Below are positions 11,337-23,400 of a DNA stretch of 64,000 nt, in pieces. The position numbers and the translations under genes are program-made. Source of the stretch: Physcomitrium patens (Eukaryota > Streptophyta > Bryopsida > Funariales > Funariaceae); NCBI RefSeq assembly GCF_000002425.4, contig NC_037256.1, positions 8,588,328 through 8,652,327 of the forward strand. The letters are read 5' to 3'. Below the pieces are notes generated by a model, which saw only the letters and a list, made by a program, of their open reading frames with translations, ran no database searches and had not been told where the DNA came from. Within the stretch, counting starts at the first letter, position 1; each line of letters opens with the position of its first letter.

Positions 11337-11985
11337 CGCATTCGCTTTTTGCATTCCCTTCCGGATTATAAGCAGTAGTCAGTGACAGTTTAACTCCACA
11401 TCTTTCTAAGAACTTACGAGCTTCTTGTGCATTTAATTCTCCACGATCTGCAGTGATTTTTCCTACCTAACCGTAGCGGCAAATGACATCTTCAAGCAAA
11501 AACCTACAAATTCCCTCTGTAGATTTTGTCCTCAATGCTCTTCATTCTACTTGATTTGATAAATCTTCACGAGCTAAAACCAAATATCTCATCTGCCATA
11601 ATCCAACTGGCATAATAACCAAATCAACAATCCATTTAAAATGAACAGCTAGAGGATACGTAGGATGAAGACCATCTCGATGTCGGATATTAAAATACGA
11701 TTGACAAATTTCACATGACTCTACAAATGACAGCACATCTCGATACATATTTTTCCACCAATATCGTTCCTTGAGTTTAGCAAAAGTAGCTCAGATTCCT
11801 CTATGCCCTGCCCATAAATTATCATGAAACTCCTTTAATAATTTTAGTTTTTCTTCCCTTTTGCCTATCACTTGTTGTGGCATCCCAATTCCTTTCTTCG
11901 GTCTCTTCCATAAGAATCCATCTCGAAACAAAAATCCATATGTTTTTTTTCTTATTTGTTTGAATTTTTCTGTAGCCCAATTCTC
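11337..11985 (-). pseudogene. integrase fragment of element B
   Basis: Holds the HHCC finger and part of the catalytic core; the third catalytic residue and the C terminus lie left of the window, beyond element D. A TGA at 11791-11793 replaces the same Trp codon that is TAG in element A, an independent hit at one codon. A further stop interrupts the core near 11468 (plus strand reads CCTAACCG). The stretch 11542-11748 reads open. Confidence 0.88.
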
Positions 11986-13410
11986 CTACTTAGTCAAGGT
12001 ATTCAAGTAATGACCAATATCCAATAATTCTCTTTCATAAGATTCTTCAAGAAATAGCTTGTCTTCTCTATTGAGATTTGATATTGAATAGAATTTCAAT
12101 CTGACGTCATCAATATCTTCAACCATTTCGTCCTCCCTCTCATATCTTGCTCGAGATAGCATGTCTGCTACTAAATTGTCCTTTCCAGTGATATGCTTAA
12201 ATTCTGGATTTACTGACTTAATATAAGCAATCCATCTCAACATTGCAATATCTGGCGTTGAACAGTTAATAATCATTCCAAGCAATGGCAAGCAATCTGT
12301 TTCAATTACTACTACTGCCCCAATCAAATAGTCCTTTTCAGCTTTCATAGCCGAAACAACTCCCCAAAGTTCGCTTTTGACTTGCGAATATGCACGATGA
12401 CGAATACTTAAAACTTTAGCCCCAAATCGAACTGCAAATCTACTTCCATTCAAATCATCTTGACCCACCGCCCATCCAACGGCAATTGGACTAGCGTCTA
12501 CAATAAGAATCACTGGTCTATTGCACTTATAATCAATCTTCCTCAATATTAGAGGTGACATCAATAATTTTGTCAATCTTTGCATTGCTTGAATATGCCT
12601 TTCTTCCCATTTAAATTGATAGCCCTTGCATAATAGTTCATATAATGGATCCGCTATGTGAGTATAATGAAGGATATAGATTGGATAAAATACACATGCA
12701 CCTAAAAACGTGCGAACCTCTATTAAAGAATCACAATCCTCTTTCATCCTTCCAATTGCATCAACTTTAGTCGGATCTGGTTTTCTTCCGTAAGATCCAC
12801 ATAAATGTCCAACAATTACAACCTCTCGCACTCCAAATATGGACTTCATATCCGATAATGTAAGGTGAACTTCTCCAAGCCGAGTTAAAATCTTTTCACA
12901 ATCTTGTATATGATCAACAACATATTTGCGACATCCCCTCTTATCTAAAGTTTCATCCTTGTCTCCTTCTCTGCACCCTTTTATAGGAACATCATCCAGA
13001 AAAGGCATAATCTTCTCCGGAATAAAATCTCTCAATACCTTATTCATCCCATTCATCATATGCGCAACTGAGTTGGTCGCGCCTTGAGGAAGAGTGCACA
13101 TTCTAACCAATCCAAGCGGTATCCTCATCGTTGTCATATCTCTACTTCCTTCGGCAAGTTGAAATTGATCATAACCTGAATACAAATCACCCATTGAATA
13201 GATCGCCCTTCCAGCAAACGCCTCAGCAAATTCATCCACAATAGGTCCAATTCCTGCATTCCTGACAGTTACAGCATTCACCGGTTGCATATCTTGAATA
13301 AACCGTAGTGACCCATTCTTCTTAGGTACCGTAAACCATCGACTAGAATACGGCGCAAATGAAGGTTCTAATATTTTCATCTTTATCTTTTCTTTCAATA
13401 GTTCCACCAA
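11986..13410 (-). pseudogene. RT and RNase H of element B
   Basis: The longest open pol stretch in the window (474 codons) and the best reference for the family. It shows RT fingers, YSMGDLYSGYDQF, the FLDD loop in MPFLDDVPIKGC, the thumb, and RNase H with its acidic residues, up to LNTLTK-stop. The open frame starts inside RT because a TAG replaces the Trp of HVPWNLRP near 13455. YxDD of most RTs is FLDD here, intact in B and C. Confidence 0.9.
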
Positions 13411-14889
13411 TTTAGGTAAATGTGCCCTCGGTACTGGAATCGGTCTTAGATTCTAAGGTACATGCGGTACAGTGAAGATAACCATAGGTGTTATAATATT
13501 TGGATCCACACACCCAATTTCATGAGATTCGAAGGCAAATTATCTACCTTGTTTAGCCAACATCTTTTTGAAGCAAGTAATTTCCTCCGGCAATAAAGAA
13601 CCATCAGAACCAATCTTCAATTCTTCAAAAGTCTCTTTAGTAAACTGATGTCCAATACTCATTGGATCTCTTAAACTTGCTTCTTTTGATGCTTCTCTCA
13701 TTTGTTCTTTAGAATCCTCTGATAATGGTCCGGCAACAGGCTTTATCTTCTTATCTGCTGTTATATATCTCGTCTCTACTGTGACTTCTGGTGCTTGAAA
13801 AGATTCAAGCATGGTATAAACCTCTCTCGAATGAATCTCAACAATCTTATCATTATCCCCTAACCCAATAGATGTAATCAATTCCAATGAATCTTCCAGT
13901 CCATTTTCTTCATAAACACCCAAAATCCTCTCATCATCTTGCAATGTACCTATCTTGCGTAACTGTCCTTCAATATCATATAATCTTTTTCTTTCTTTTC
14001 TTTTAAAATCATCAACTTTCTTATACATAATATTTCTATTCTCCAATATACCAATAAAACTCGCATCAAAGGCACCTTCATCTCGCGAGAGTATCTCCTC
14101 TTTTGTACCTCCATAATCTCACTTTACAGTGGTACCTCCCCAAAATCCTTAAATCCTTCAACAATCTTTGGCAATGGTTTCTCCCTCAACCTATCTCGAT
14201 TCCGTTCATGGTTAGGAGGTACTGTTAGAAATTATACAGCTTTCCTTCCATCTTCGCTACGTACCCTTGCATAAGTAGAACCATCGTGAAGTACTTTTGT
14301 TTCCATCCGTGTTGTCATAATATAAGGTTGTCCTAAAATCAACGAATAAGACGTTGTATCTTGAACGAAGAAATGTTGCTCCGTCGCAACATCCCCAATC
14401 CGAATTTTGACATCTGGACAAGCTCCATATAATTCGCTCCGTGTGTTATTAGCTGCTCGTATTCCCATTCATGTTCCATATCAATTGGCCATTTTTGCTT
14501 CTTATAAAGATCTTTAGACATGAGATTTATTTCAGAACCATGGTCCACCAAGGCAACTATTGGTTCTTCTATATCTCGTACTTTCACCAATACCTCAGTA
14601 GTTGCCCTTGTCCAATGCTTTCGAGTATAATGGCTCAAGGTTTGCATTTCCTTATCACTATAATCTTCGAAATGTACTCGTTGATTATATCCATTCTTTT
14701 CATTTGTTGGTTGCTTGTAACTAATATTAACCTCTTCTTCATCTTTATATATTCTTGCATCAATAGCATGACTCATTCTAGTTTCGCCCATTAATTGCCT
14801 CTTTTGCTTAATGCTGTCAATGATAACATCATGAAACTCCTTCTTTGTAATTTTCAAGACTTCTTTCAATGTGAATTCCACCTTAGCGT
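13411..14889 (-). pseudogene. protease and PR-RT linker of element B
   Basis: The protease reads LVDHGSEINLMS as in A and C, followed by LILGQPYI. The PR frame ends at the same EVPL-stop and RT resumes in the -1 frame, as in A and C. The linker frame ends at KQGR followed by TAA near 13541. C has the same TAA, whereas A has TCG (Ser), and the decayed copy E also supports TCG as the older state. Small shifts split the protease into overlapping pieces (14232-14468 and 14339-14905). Confidence 0.83.
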
Positions 14890-17420
14890 TGTCGTGTTGT
14901 AACACGAGTTTACCTTGAAAATATAAAGAAAGGGGACTTTTATTAATATTCAGTTACCTCGAATATTGGGAGCGACGACCAATTTCAGTGCAAATACTGA
15001 GTGGCCAAGTTCAGTCACCCCGTTACAGTCAGCCGGGGCATACTGAAATACTCCGTTCGATTCCAATAATGGGAGTCAGCAGGAAGGGAAAGGACCAATT
15101 CACACGATGTCGTATTACGTGCTTTCTTGCTCGAGAACGCGATGGGCATCTGGCTATAGAAGGTAGTATGGAGATTTGCCAATAATCAAGCAGTCTATGA
15201 ATTTTTGACTGCTGGAAAATAAACGACTGCAAGAATACACCGTAAATCTATACTAATGCCCTTCGACTGCTTGTTGAAGTTCCTTTTGCCCCAGCCGATA
15301 GGTCTCTAGATGTTACAGAGAACCCTGAACAACCCAATCTGCTAATCTCCAATACCGCTTTGTACTTACAATCTTGTATCCACTGACTGTCTTGTTAGAT
15401 TAACCCAATAAATTTCATTCACTCCGCATACTCAATCCTATAGACACCTTTTTAATCCTTCAATCACAGACGTAACTCGATTTCACGAAACAGTCAAGAG
15501 TAATCAAATCCACTTCATTAGAAAAAATCCCGATTCACCATTACAACACTGATTTCAGCAACGATTGCCTAAGTCTTCCCAAAACTCTATGAAGAAGAAA
15601 AATCCAATTCTCCGTCTTTTCTTCCCCGACCCGAAGCATGAAGCTCCTCTCCAATCCCCTTAATCTCCAAAAACCTCCAATGAAAACCGAACTAGTAACC
15701 TTCCCAAGAGCTTGAAGCTAGCTCTTCCCTGATTCCAAAAAAAAAAAAAAAAACCACCCCCCCTCTCTGCTCTGAAAAAAAAAACCCCCCCAAAAACTTA
15801 TTCCCCCCCTAACCTTATCCTCTGAATTTCTTCAATCTTCCGTCTTGGATTCAGAATTGGCTCCCGCCGTCAGAGCTCAGATCCGAAATTGGCTCCCGCC
15901 GTCAGAGCTTTTGAAACGACACAAAGAATAGAACAGCCTGAAACAGAATCGAAACACCGTACTCGGGTCCACATTGAGTCGCCCGACCAATTCAGGTCTC
16001 ATATTGGATAAAAGGACCCGTAGTAACCTGGATGTTCCCGTAATCAGACTGCATTGGGTTGCCCGACCAATTCATGTCTCACATTGGGTAAGAAGACCCG
16101 GATTGGATTTTCAAAATTGGATCCAATTGGCTCTTCGAACCAGGCTCACACGTCGCGTGAATTGGTCCTTTCCCTTCCTACTGACTCCCGTTATTGGAAT
16201 CGAATGGAGCATTTCAGTATGCCCCGACTGACTGTAACGGGGTGACCGAACCTGGCCACTCAGTATTTGCACTGGAGTTGGTCGTTGCTCCCAATATTCG
16301 AGGTAACTGATCATTAATAAAATTCCCCTTTCTTTTTATTTTCACTGTATATTCGTGTTACAACACTACAACGACGGGTGAGCCTGGTTCGAAGAGCCAA
16401 TTGGATCCAATTTCGAGAATCCAATCCGAGTCCTCTTATCCAATATGAGACCTGAATTGGCCGGGCAACCCTATGCAGTCTAATTACGGAAAAATCCAAG
16501 TCTTACTACGGGCCTCAGCCAATCTGACGCGAAGGACCAATTTGATCCAATTACGGGAACATCCGGGTCTTACTATTGGACTCTTATCCAATATGAGACC
16601 TGAATTAGTTAGGCGACTCAATGTGGACTCGAGTACGGGGTTTCGATTCTGTTTCAGGCTGACCTATTCTCTGTGCCGTTTCAGGGAACGTTGTTTTTGG
16701 TAAATGGATTCTTAAAGGTAAAAACAGAGGAGAAAGCTTCGACGGCGAGAGCCAATTTCGGATCCAAGCTTGACGGTGGGAGCCAATTCTGGATCTAAGA
16801 CGGAAGATTGAAGAAATTCAAAGGATAAGGTTAAGAGAGAGATATAGTTTTGGGAGGAAGTTTTTGAGAGGTGATTAGAGAGAGCTAGCTTCATGCTTCG
16901 GGTCGGGGAAGGAAAGACAGAGAATTGGATTTTTCTTCTTCATAGGGTTTTGAGAAGACTGAGGCAATCATTGCTGAAGTCAATGTTGTAAAGGTGAATC
17001 GAGATTTTTAATGAAGTGGGTTTGATTACTCTTGACTGTTTTGTGAAATCGAGTTACGTCTGTGATGAAGAGTTAAAAGGGTGTCTATAGGATTGAGTAT
17101 GCAGAGTGAATGAAATTTATTGGGTTAATCTAACAAGACAGTCAGTGGATACAAGATCGTAAGTACAAAGCGGTATTGAAAATTAACAGTTTGGGTTGTT
17201 CGGGGTTCTCTGTAACGTCTAGAGACCTACCGGCTGGGGCAAAAGGGACTTCGTCAAGCAGTCGAAGGACATCCGTATAGATTTATGGTACATTGTTGCA
17301 GTCGTTTATATTCCAGCAATCAAAAACTGATAGACTGCTTGACTATTGACGAATCTCCATACTACCTTCTACAGTCAGACGCCCGGCACGTTCTCGAGCA
17401 GGAAAGCACGTAATACGACA
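14890..17420 (+). repeat. 5' LTR of element C, split by a solo LTR
   Basis: The first 227 bp (14890-15116) and the rest (16375-17420, after the duplicated ACGA at 16371-16374) join into one LTR homologous to 23401-24664. It ends in ACGACA at 17420, followed directly by a PBS-like stretch and the gag leader. The hairpin of the family is imperfect here (CTTCGTCAAGCAGTCGAAG near 17249). Confidence 0.92.
15117..16370 (-). repeat. solo LTR inside the 5' LTR of element C
   Basis: A single LTR in reverse orientation from TGTCGT (15117) to CTACA (16370; canonical ACACGACA with one change). It is flanked on both sides by ACGA (15113-15116 and 16371-16374). The flanks rejoin to a normal LTR sequence (TTCACACGACGGGTG). 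No internal region is present, so this is an insertion reduced to one LTR by LTR-LTR recombination. It contains the extra block typical of A and D but lacks a short part around 15910. Confidence 0.93.
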
Positions 17421-17490
17421 AAAGTGGTGAACGTGATGTAAAAGCTTGAGGTAGAAGGTATTGGATTTTGGTTGATTTTATCTTTATTTT

Positions 17491-19074
17491 ATGGAAAACG
17501 AAAATAAAAATTTTGAAGGATTTTTGGGAGGAGTTTCTGGTGGAGAGTCTTCTAAAGGACAAGGTATGCACATGGATCCGTCTATTGCTAGTATGTTTCA
17601 AGCCTTCTCATTATCAATGCAGCAACAACAAAGCAATGATCGAAAGGAAGCTTTGGCAACCAAAGCATTGCAAGCAGTGGTCAATAAAATTGATCAATTT
17701 GATGGAAGGAATATTTCAAGATATTTAAGATGTTATGTTCGTGAAATGGAATTAAATTGGATTTTTGAGAAAAAAATGGTTGCACTATTTGGACTTGCCA
17801 CGATACCGGAGATAAGAGACCATATTACATCGATTACGGATCGTTATGGGAATTCATGGGAGGATTTTTCACATGCATTGAAAGACAAATATTTCTTGGA
17901 AGATGCTGATTGTGTTACTAAGAAGCTATTTCTGGGATGGATTGAATGGCCCAATAAGAATTTGCAAGCAACAGAGCTACTAAGGGAATTTGAGAGGCAG
18001 TACTCTCAATTATCGAAGGTAGAAAAATTGACATTGGAGCCGAACAAAGTTGATCTATTTCTTCAAGCTGCTGATGGAGAATTGCAAGAAAAATTAGAAC
18101 TCCTTCTTGAAGACAAAGAAGAAGATGAAGGATTGACTACAAAGTAGAAGAACATTGAAGATGCGGTGGGGTTGCTTACAAAAAGAAAAAAGAGGAAGGA
18201 TAGGAGCAATATTTCAAAAACAGTACAAGCACCCAAAGCTCCAGTACGTACAACACCGCCAACAATGCCTACAGTTTAACCTTCGGCATCCTTATCAAAG
18301 AAAGCAGATATGGGGATGGAAGAAATTATACAAGGAATGCGAGATCTTTAAATCAAATTAGCAAGACTTGAAGAGAATACTTCTACAAACAATTTGAAGA
18401 ATGTTTCAAAACAAGGATATGTACAAAGATGCATTTGGTGTGATGATGCTTCACACACTAGGAAAGATTGCAATGAATTTAATAATATGATACGGCAGGG
18501 AATTATTTGCTAGAAAGATGGAAAGATAGCATTGAAAAATAGGGAGGATCTTCTTCAAACTAATTTTGGCAAGGCAAGACTGAGAGCATTGGTTCAAGAT
18601 TACCTAAAAGAGCATGAAACAGCAGCACGAGAAAGTGCAAGTTATGGTGCTAGAGTAGATGATGACCTTGGTCGAAGTACGGAAACTAGTGAGTTTTGGG
18701 CTTCTGCCGTTTCTACAATGCAAGAAGGGAAATTACCTCGAGAAGCGTTATTGAGAACTGCAGCTACAATACGAGGTGCAACAGGTTGGGAGGATCCTGT
18801 TGAGTCTCTTTCAGTTCATGCATATATTGCTAAGAGCCAACATGAAGCTTTGATGGAAGAAAAGAGACGAGGAAATTTTGATGATACTAGAGAAGGAAAT
18901 TCTTTTAAGAGGCAAACTCGAGGAGACAAGGCTCGGGAGGCAGCTTCACAAGAATTGCCTGTAAAGGATACCTCAGCATCATTGGGAGCAAAAACAAAGG
19001 AGACAAAAGATAAAGGCAAATCAATTGCTTATAAGCTACTTTTTGACATTGAAGCGGCAACAAATTAGAAAGGG
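17491..19074 (+). pseudogene. gag of element C
   Basis: Starts at ATG 17491 (MENENKNFEGF), 70 nt after the LTR. Capsid region, then the CCHC knuckle CIWCDDASHTRKDC near 18435-18480. Stops: Trp to TAG at about 18145, Gln to TAA at about 18277 and 18350, and Trp to TAG at about 18510. A TAG after ATN near 19066 replaces a Leu codon (TTG in A and B), one of the few transversions. The frame otherwise runs on into protease, indicating an ancestral gag-protease fusion. Confidence 0.88.
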
Positions 19075-19863
19075 GTGCTGGAAGAACGTATATTAAACGC
19101 TAAGGTGGAATTCACTTTGAAAGAAGTCTTGAAAATTGCAAAGAAGGAGTTTCATGATGTCATCATTGACAGCATTAAGCGAAAGAGGCAATTAATGAGC
19201 GAAACTGGAATAAGTCATGCTATTGATGCAAGAATATATAAAGATGAAGAAGAGGTTGATATGGGTTACAAGCAACCAACAAATAAAAAGAATGGGTATA
19301 ATCAACGAGTACGTTTTGAAGATTCTAGTGACAAAGAAATGGAAACTTTGAGCCATTATACTCGAAAGCATTAGACAAGGGCAACTACTGAGGTATTGAT
19401 GAAAGTACGAGATATAGAAGAACCAATAGTTGCTTTGGTCGACCATGGTTCTGAAATAAATCTTATGTCTAAAGATCTTTATAAGAAGCAAAAATAGCCA
19501 ATTGATATGGAACATGGATAGACAATTCGAGCAGCTAATAACACACGGGGCGAATTATATGGAGCTTGTCCAGATGTCAAAATTCGGATTGGGGATGTTG
19601 CGACGGAGCAACATTTCTTCATTCAAGATACAATGTCTTATCCATTGATTTTAGGACAACCTTATATCACGGCAACATGGATGGAAACAAAAGTACTAGA
19701 CGATGGTTCTGCTTATGCAAGGGTACGGAGCGAAGATGAGAGGAAAGCTGTACAATTTCTAACAGTACCTCCTAACCATGAACGAAATCGAGATAGGTTG
19801 AGGGAGAAACCATTGCCAAAGATTGTTGAAGGATTTAAGGATTTTTGGGAGGTACCACTGTAA
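19075..19863 (+). pseudogene. protease of element C
   Basis: Same frame as gag. Retropepsin loop LVDHGSEINLMS near 19430-19470, LILGQPYI near 19645, end at EVPL-stop (19863). Three Trp codons are TAG (about 19373, 19495 and 19519). The RT frame opens just after a TAA at 19834-19836 and overlaps to 19863, offset by -1, with the run ATTTTTGGGAGG inside the overlap. Confidence 0.86.
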
Positions 19864-22800
19864 AGCAAGATTATGGAGGTACAAAAGAGAAGGTACTCTC
19901 GCGAGATGAAGGTGCCTTTGATGCGAGTTTTATTGGTATATTGGAGAATGGAAATATTATGTATAAGAAAGTTGATGATTTTAAAAGAAAAGAAAGAAAA
20001 AGATTATATAATATTAAAGGAGAATTACGCAAGTTAGGTACATTGCAAGATGATGAGAGGATTTTGGATGTTTATGAAGAAAATGGACTAGAAGATTCAT
20101 TGGAATTGATTACATCTATTGGGTTAGGGGATAATGATAAGATTGTTGAGATTCATTCGAGAGAGATTTATACCATACTTGAATCTTTTCAAGCACCAGA
20201 AGTCACAGTAGAGACGAGATATATAACAGCAGATAAGAAGATAAAGCCTGTTGCCGGACCATTATCAGAGGATTCTAAAGAACAAATGAGAGAAGCATCA
20301 AAAGAAGCAAGTTTAAGAGATCCAATGAGTATTGGACATCAGTTTACTAAAGAGACTTTTGAAGAATTGAAGATTGGTTCTGATGGTTCTTTATTGCCGG
20401 AGGAAATTACTTGCTTCAAAAAGATGTTGGCTAAACAAGGTAGATAATTTGCCTTCGAATCTCATGAAATTGGGTGTGTGGATCCAAATATTATAACACC
20501 TATGGTTATCTTCACTGTATCGCATGTACCTTGGAATCTAAGACCGATTCCAGTACCGAGGGCACATTTACCTAAATTGGTGGAACTATTAAAAGAAAAG
20601 ATAAAGATGAAAATATTAGAACCTTCATTTGCGCCGTATTCTAGTCGATGGTTTACGGTACTTAAGAAGAATGGGTCACTACGGTTTATTCAAGATATGC
20701 AACCGGTGAATGCAGTAACTGTCAGGAATGCGAAAATTGTACCTATTGTAGATGAATTTGCTAAGGCGTTTGCTGGAAGGGCGATCTATTCAATAGGTGA
20801 CTTGTATTCAGGTTATGATCAATTTCAACTTACCGAAGGAAGTAGAGATATGACAACAATGAGGATACCGCTTGGATTGGTTAGAATGTGCACTCTTCCT
20901 CAAGGCGCGACCAACTCAGTTGCGCATATGATGAATGGGATGAATAAGGTATTGAGAGATTTTATTCCGGAGAAGATTATGCCTTTTCTGGATGATGTTC
21001 CTATAAAAGGGTGCAGAGAAGGAGACAAGGATGAAACTTTAGATAAGAGGGGGTGTCGCAAATATGTTGTTGATCATATACAAGATTGTGAAAAGATTTT
21101 AACTCGGCTTGGAGAAGTTCATCTTACATTATCGGGTATGAAGTCCGTATTTGGAGTACAAGAGGTTGTGATTGTTGGACATTTATGTGGATCTTACGAA
21201 AGAAAACCAGATCTGACTAAAGTTGATGCAATTGAAAGGATGAAAGAGGAGTGTGATTCTTTAACAGAGGTTCGCAGGTTTTTGGGTTCATGTGTATTTT
21301 ATCAAATCTGGATCTCTCATTTTGCTCACACAGCGGATCCATTATATGAACTGTTACGCAAGGGTTACCAATTTGAATGGAAAGAAAGGCATATTCAAGC
21401 AATGCACAGATTGAAGAAATTATTGATGTCACCTCCAATATTGAGGAAGGTTGATTATAAGTGCAATAGACCGGTGATTTTACTGTGGACGCTGGTCCAA
21501 TTGCCATTGGATGGATTGTGGGTCAAGATGATTCAAATGGGAGTAGATTTGTAATTCGATTTGGAGCTAAAGTTTTAAGTATTTGTCAGCGTGCATATTC
21601 GCAAGTCAAAAGAGAACTTTGGGGAGTTGTTTCGGCTATGAAAGCTGAAAAGGACTATTTGATTGGGGCAGTAGTAGTAATTGAAACAGATTGCTTGCCA
21701 TTGCTTGGAATGATTATTAACTGTTCAACGCCAGATATTGCAATGTTGAGATGGATTGCTTATATTAAGTCACTAAATCCAGAATTTAAGCATATCACTG
21801 GAAAGGACAATTTAGTAGCAGACATGCTATCTCGAGCAAGATACGAGAAGGAGGACGAAATGGTTGAAGACATTGATGACATCGGATTGAAATTCTATTC
21901 AATATCAAATCTCAACAGAGAAGACAAGCTATTTCTTGAAGAATCTTATGAAGGAGAATTATTGGATATTGGTCGTTACTTGAATACCTTGTCTAAGCAG
22001 GGGAATTGGTCTACAAAAAAATTCAAACAAATAAGAAAAAAAGTATATGGATTTTTGTTTCGAGATGGATTCTTATGGAAGAGACCGAAGAAAGGAATTG
22101 GGATGCCACAACGAGTGATAGGCAAAAGGGAAGAAAAACTAAAATTATTAAAGGAGTTTCATGATAGTTTATGGACAGGGCATAGAGGAATCTGGGCTAC
22201 TTTTGCTAAACTCAAGGAACGATATTGGTGGAAAAATATGTATCGAGATGTGCTGTCATTTGTAGAGTCATGTGAAATCTGTCAATCGTATTTTAATATC
22301 CGACATCGAGATGGTCTTCATCCTACGTATCTTCTGGCTATTCATTTTAAATGGGTTGTTGATTTGATTACTATGCCGGTTGGGTTATGGCAGATGAGAT
22401 ATTTGGTTTTAGCTCGTGAAGATTTATCAAATCAAGTAGAAGGAAGAGCATTGAGGACAAAATCTACAGAGGGGATTTGTAGGTTTTTGCTTGAAGATGT
22501 CATTTGCCATTACGGATGCGTAGGAAAAATCACTGCAGATCGTGGAGAATTAAATGTACAAGAAGCTCATAAGTTATTTGAAAGATGTGGAGTTAAACTA
22601 TCACTGACTACTGCTTATAATCCAGAAGGGAATGCAAAAAGCGAACGCGGTCACCCACCGATTGTGAAAGCGTTAGTTAAAGCTTGTAATGGGAAATTTA
22701 AAGAGTGGCCACGGCTTTTGTCATTTGCATTGTGGGCTGATCGAACAACACATAGTTCGGTGACAGGATATATGCCAGTAGAACTTATGACAGGTCAAAA

Positions 22801-23338
22801 ACTAATTATGTCGATTGAAGAAAAGGTACTTACTTGGAGTATGCTACCATGGGAAGATGGATTGACAAGAGAAGAACTTCTGGCTATTAGGATTCGACAA
22901 TTAGAGCAAAGAACGGAAGATATCCAGATAGCATTGGAAAGGTTAAAAAGAGTAAGGTTATAAAACAAGGCTCGATTCGATAAGCAACATCGATTGAGAC
23001 CAAAAGCAATCGAGGAAGGTGACTGGGTACTTGTTTATGACAATAGTCTGGATAATCAACATAGTGCTTTGCAAAAATTTTCAAAACGTTGGTTTGGACC
23101 ATATGTTGTAACAACTGTTCATGATAATGCGACTTACTCATTACGAGAGTTAGATGGTACAAAATTGAAAATACCAATTGCACGGAAGCGAGTAAAAATA
23201 TTTAAACGAAGACACACAGAGATGAATATGGAAGACCTTAATGAAGGTACAGAGATTCCGCAGCAAGAAGATGAAAGTGATATGGATAATGAAGGTGACG
23301 AAGATGAACTGGACAAAGACGTAGGGGATATATTCTGA
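19845..23338 (+). pseudogene. RT, RNase H and integrase of element C
   Basis: Linker to KQGR-TAA (20447), then RT (MPFLDDVPIKGC intact). A one-base deletion near 21480 shifts the frame at the start of RNase H. RNase H and integrase then read open to 22963: HHCC finger, VVDLITMP, TADRGE, KSERGH. A Gln-to-TAA at 22961-22963 precedes the GPY/F module (RWFGPYVV) and an acidic tail of Asp/Glu ending at 23338. This is the most complete integrase in the window. Order RT-RNase H-IN without chromodomain marks a non-chromoviral type of Ty3 element. Confidence 0.9.
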
Positions 23339-23400
23339 ATCAAACAGCAATTGGATAAATTGGTGCATACTGTAGGATGCACAGGTTTAGAGGAGGTGGA

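Larger units (their letters stand above)
11337..14889 (-). mobile_element. element B, 3' portion (integrase to protease)
   Basis: Minus-strand copy of the family, cut on its left by element D (in integrase) and on its right by element C. It resumes at 24665. The GCGT at 14886-14889 recurs at 24665-24668, which proves that C is a later insertion into B. B carries family-typical pol with several stops and belongs, with C, to the shorter-LTR group. Confidence 0.93.
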
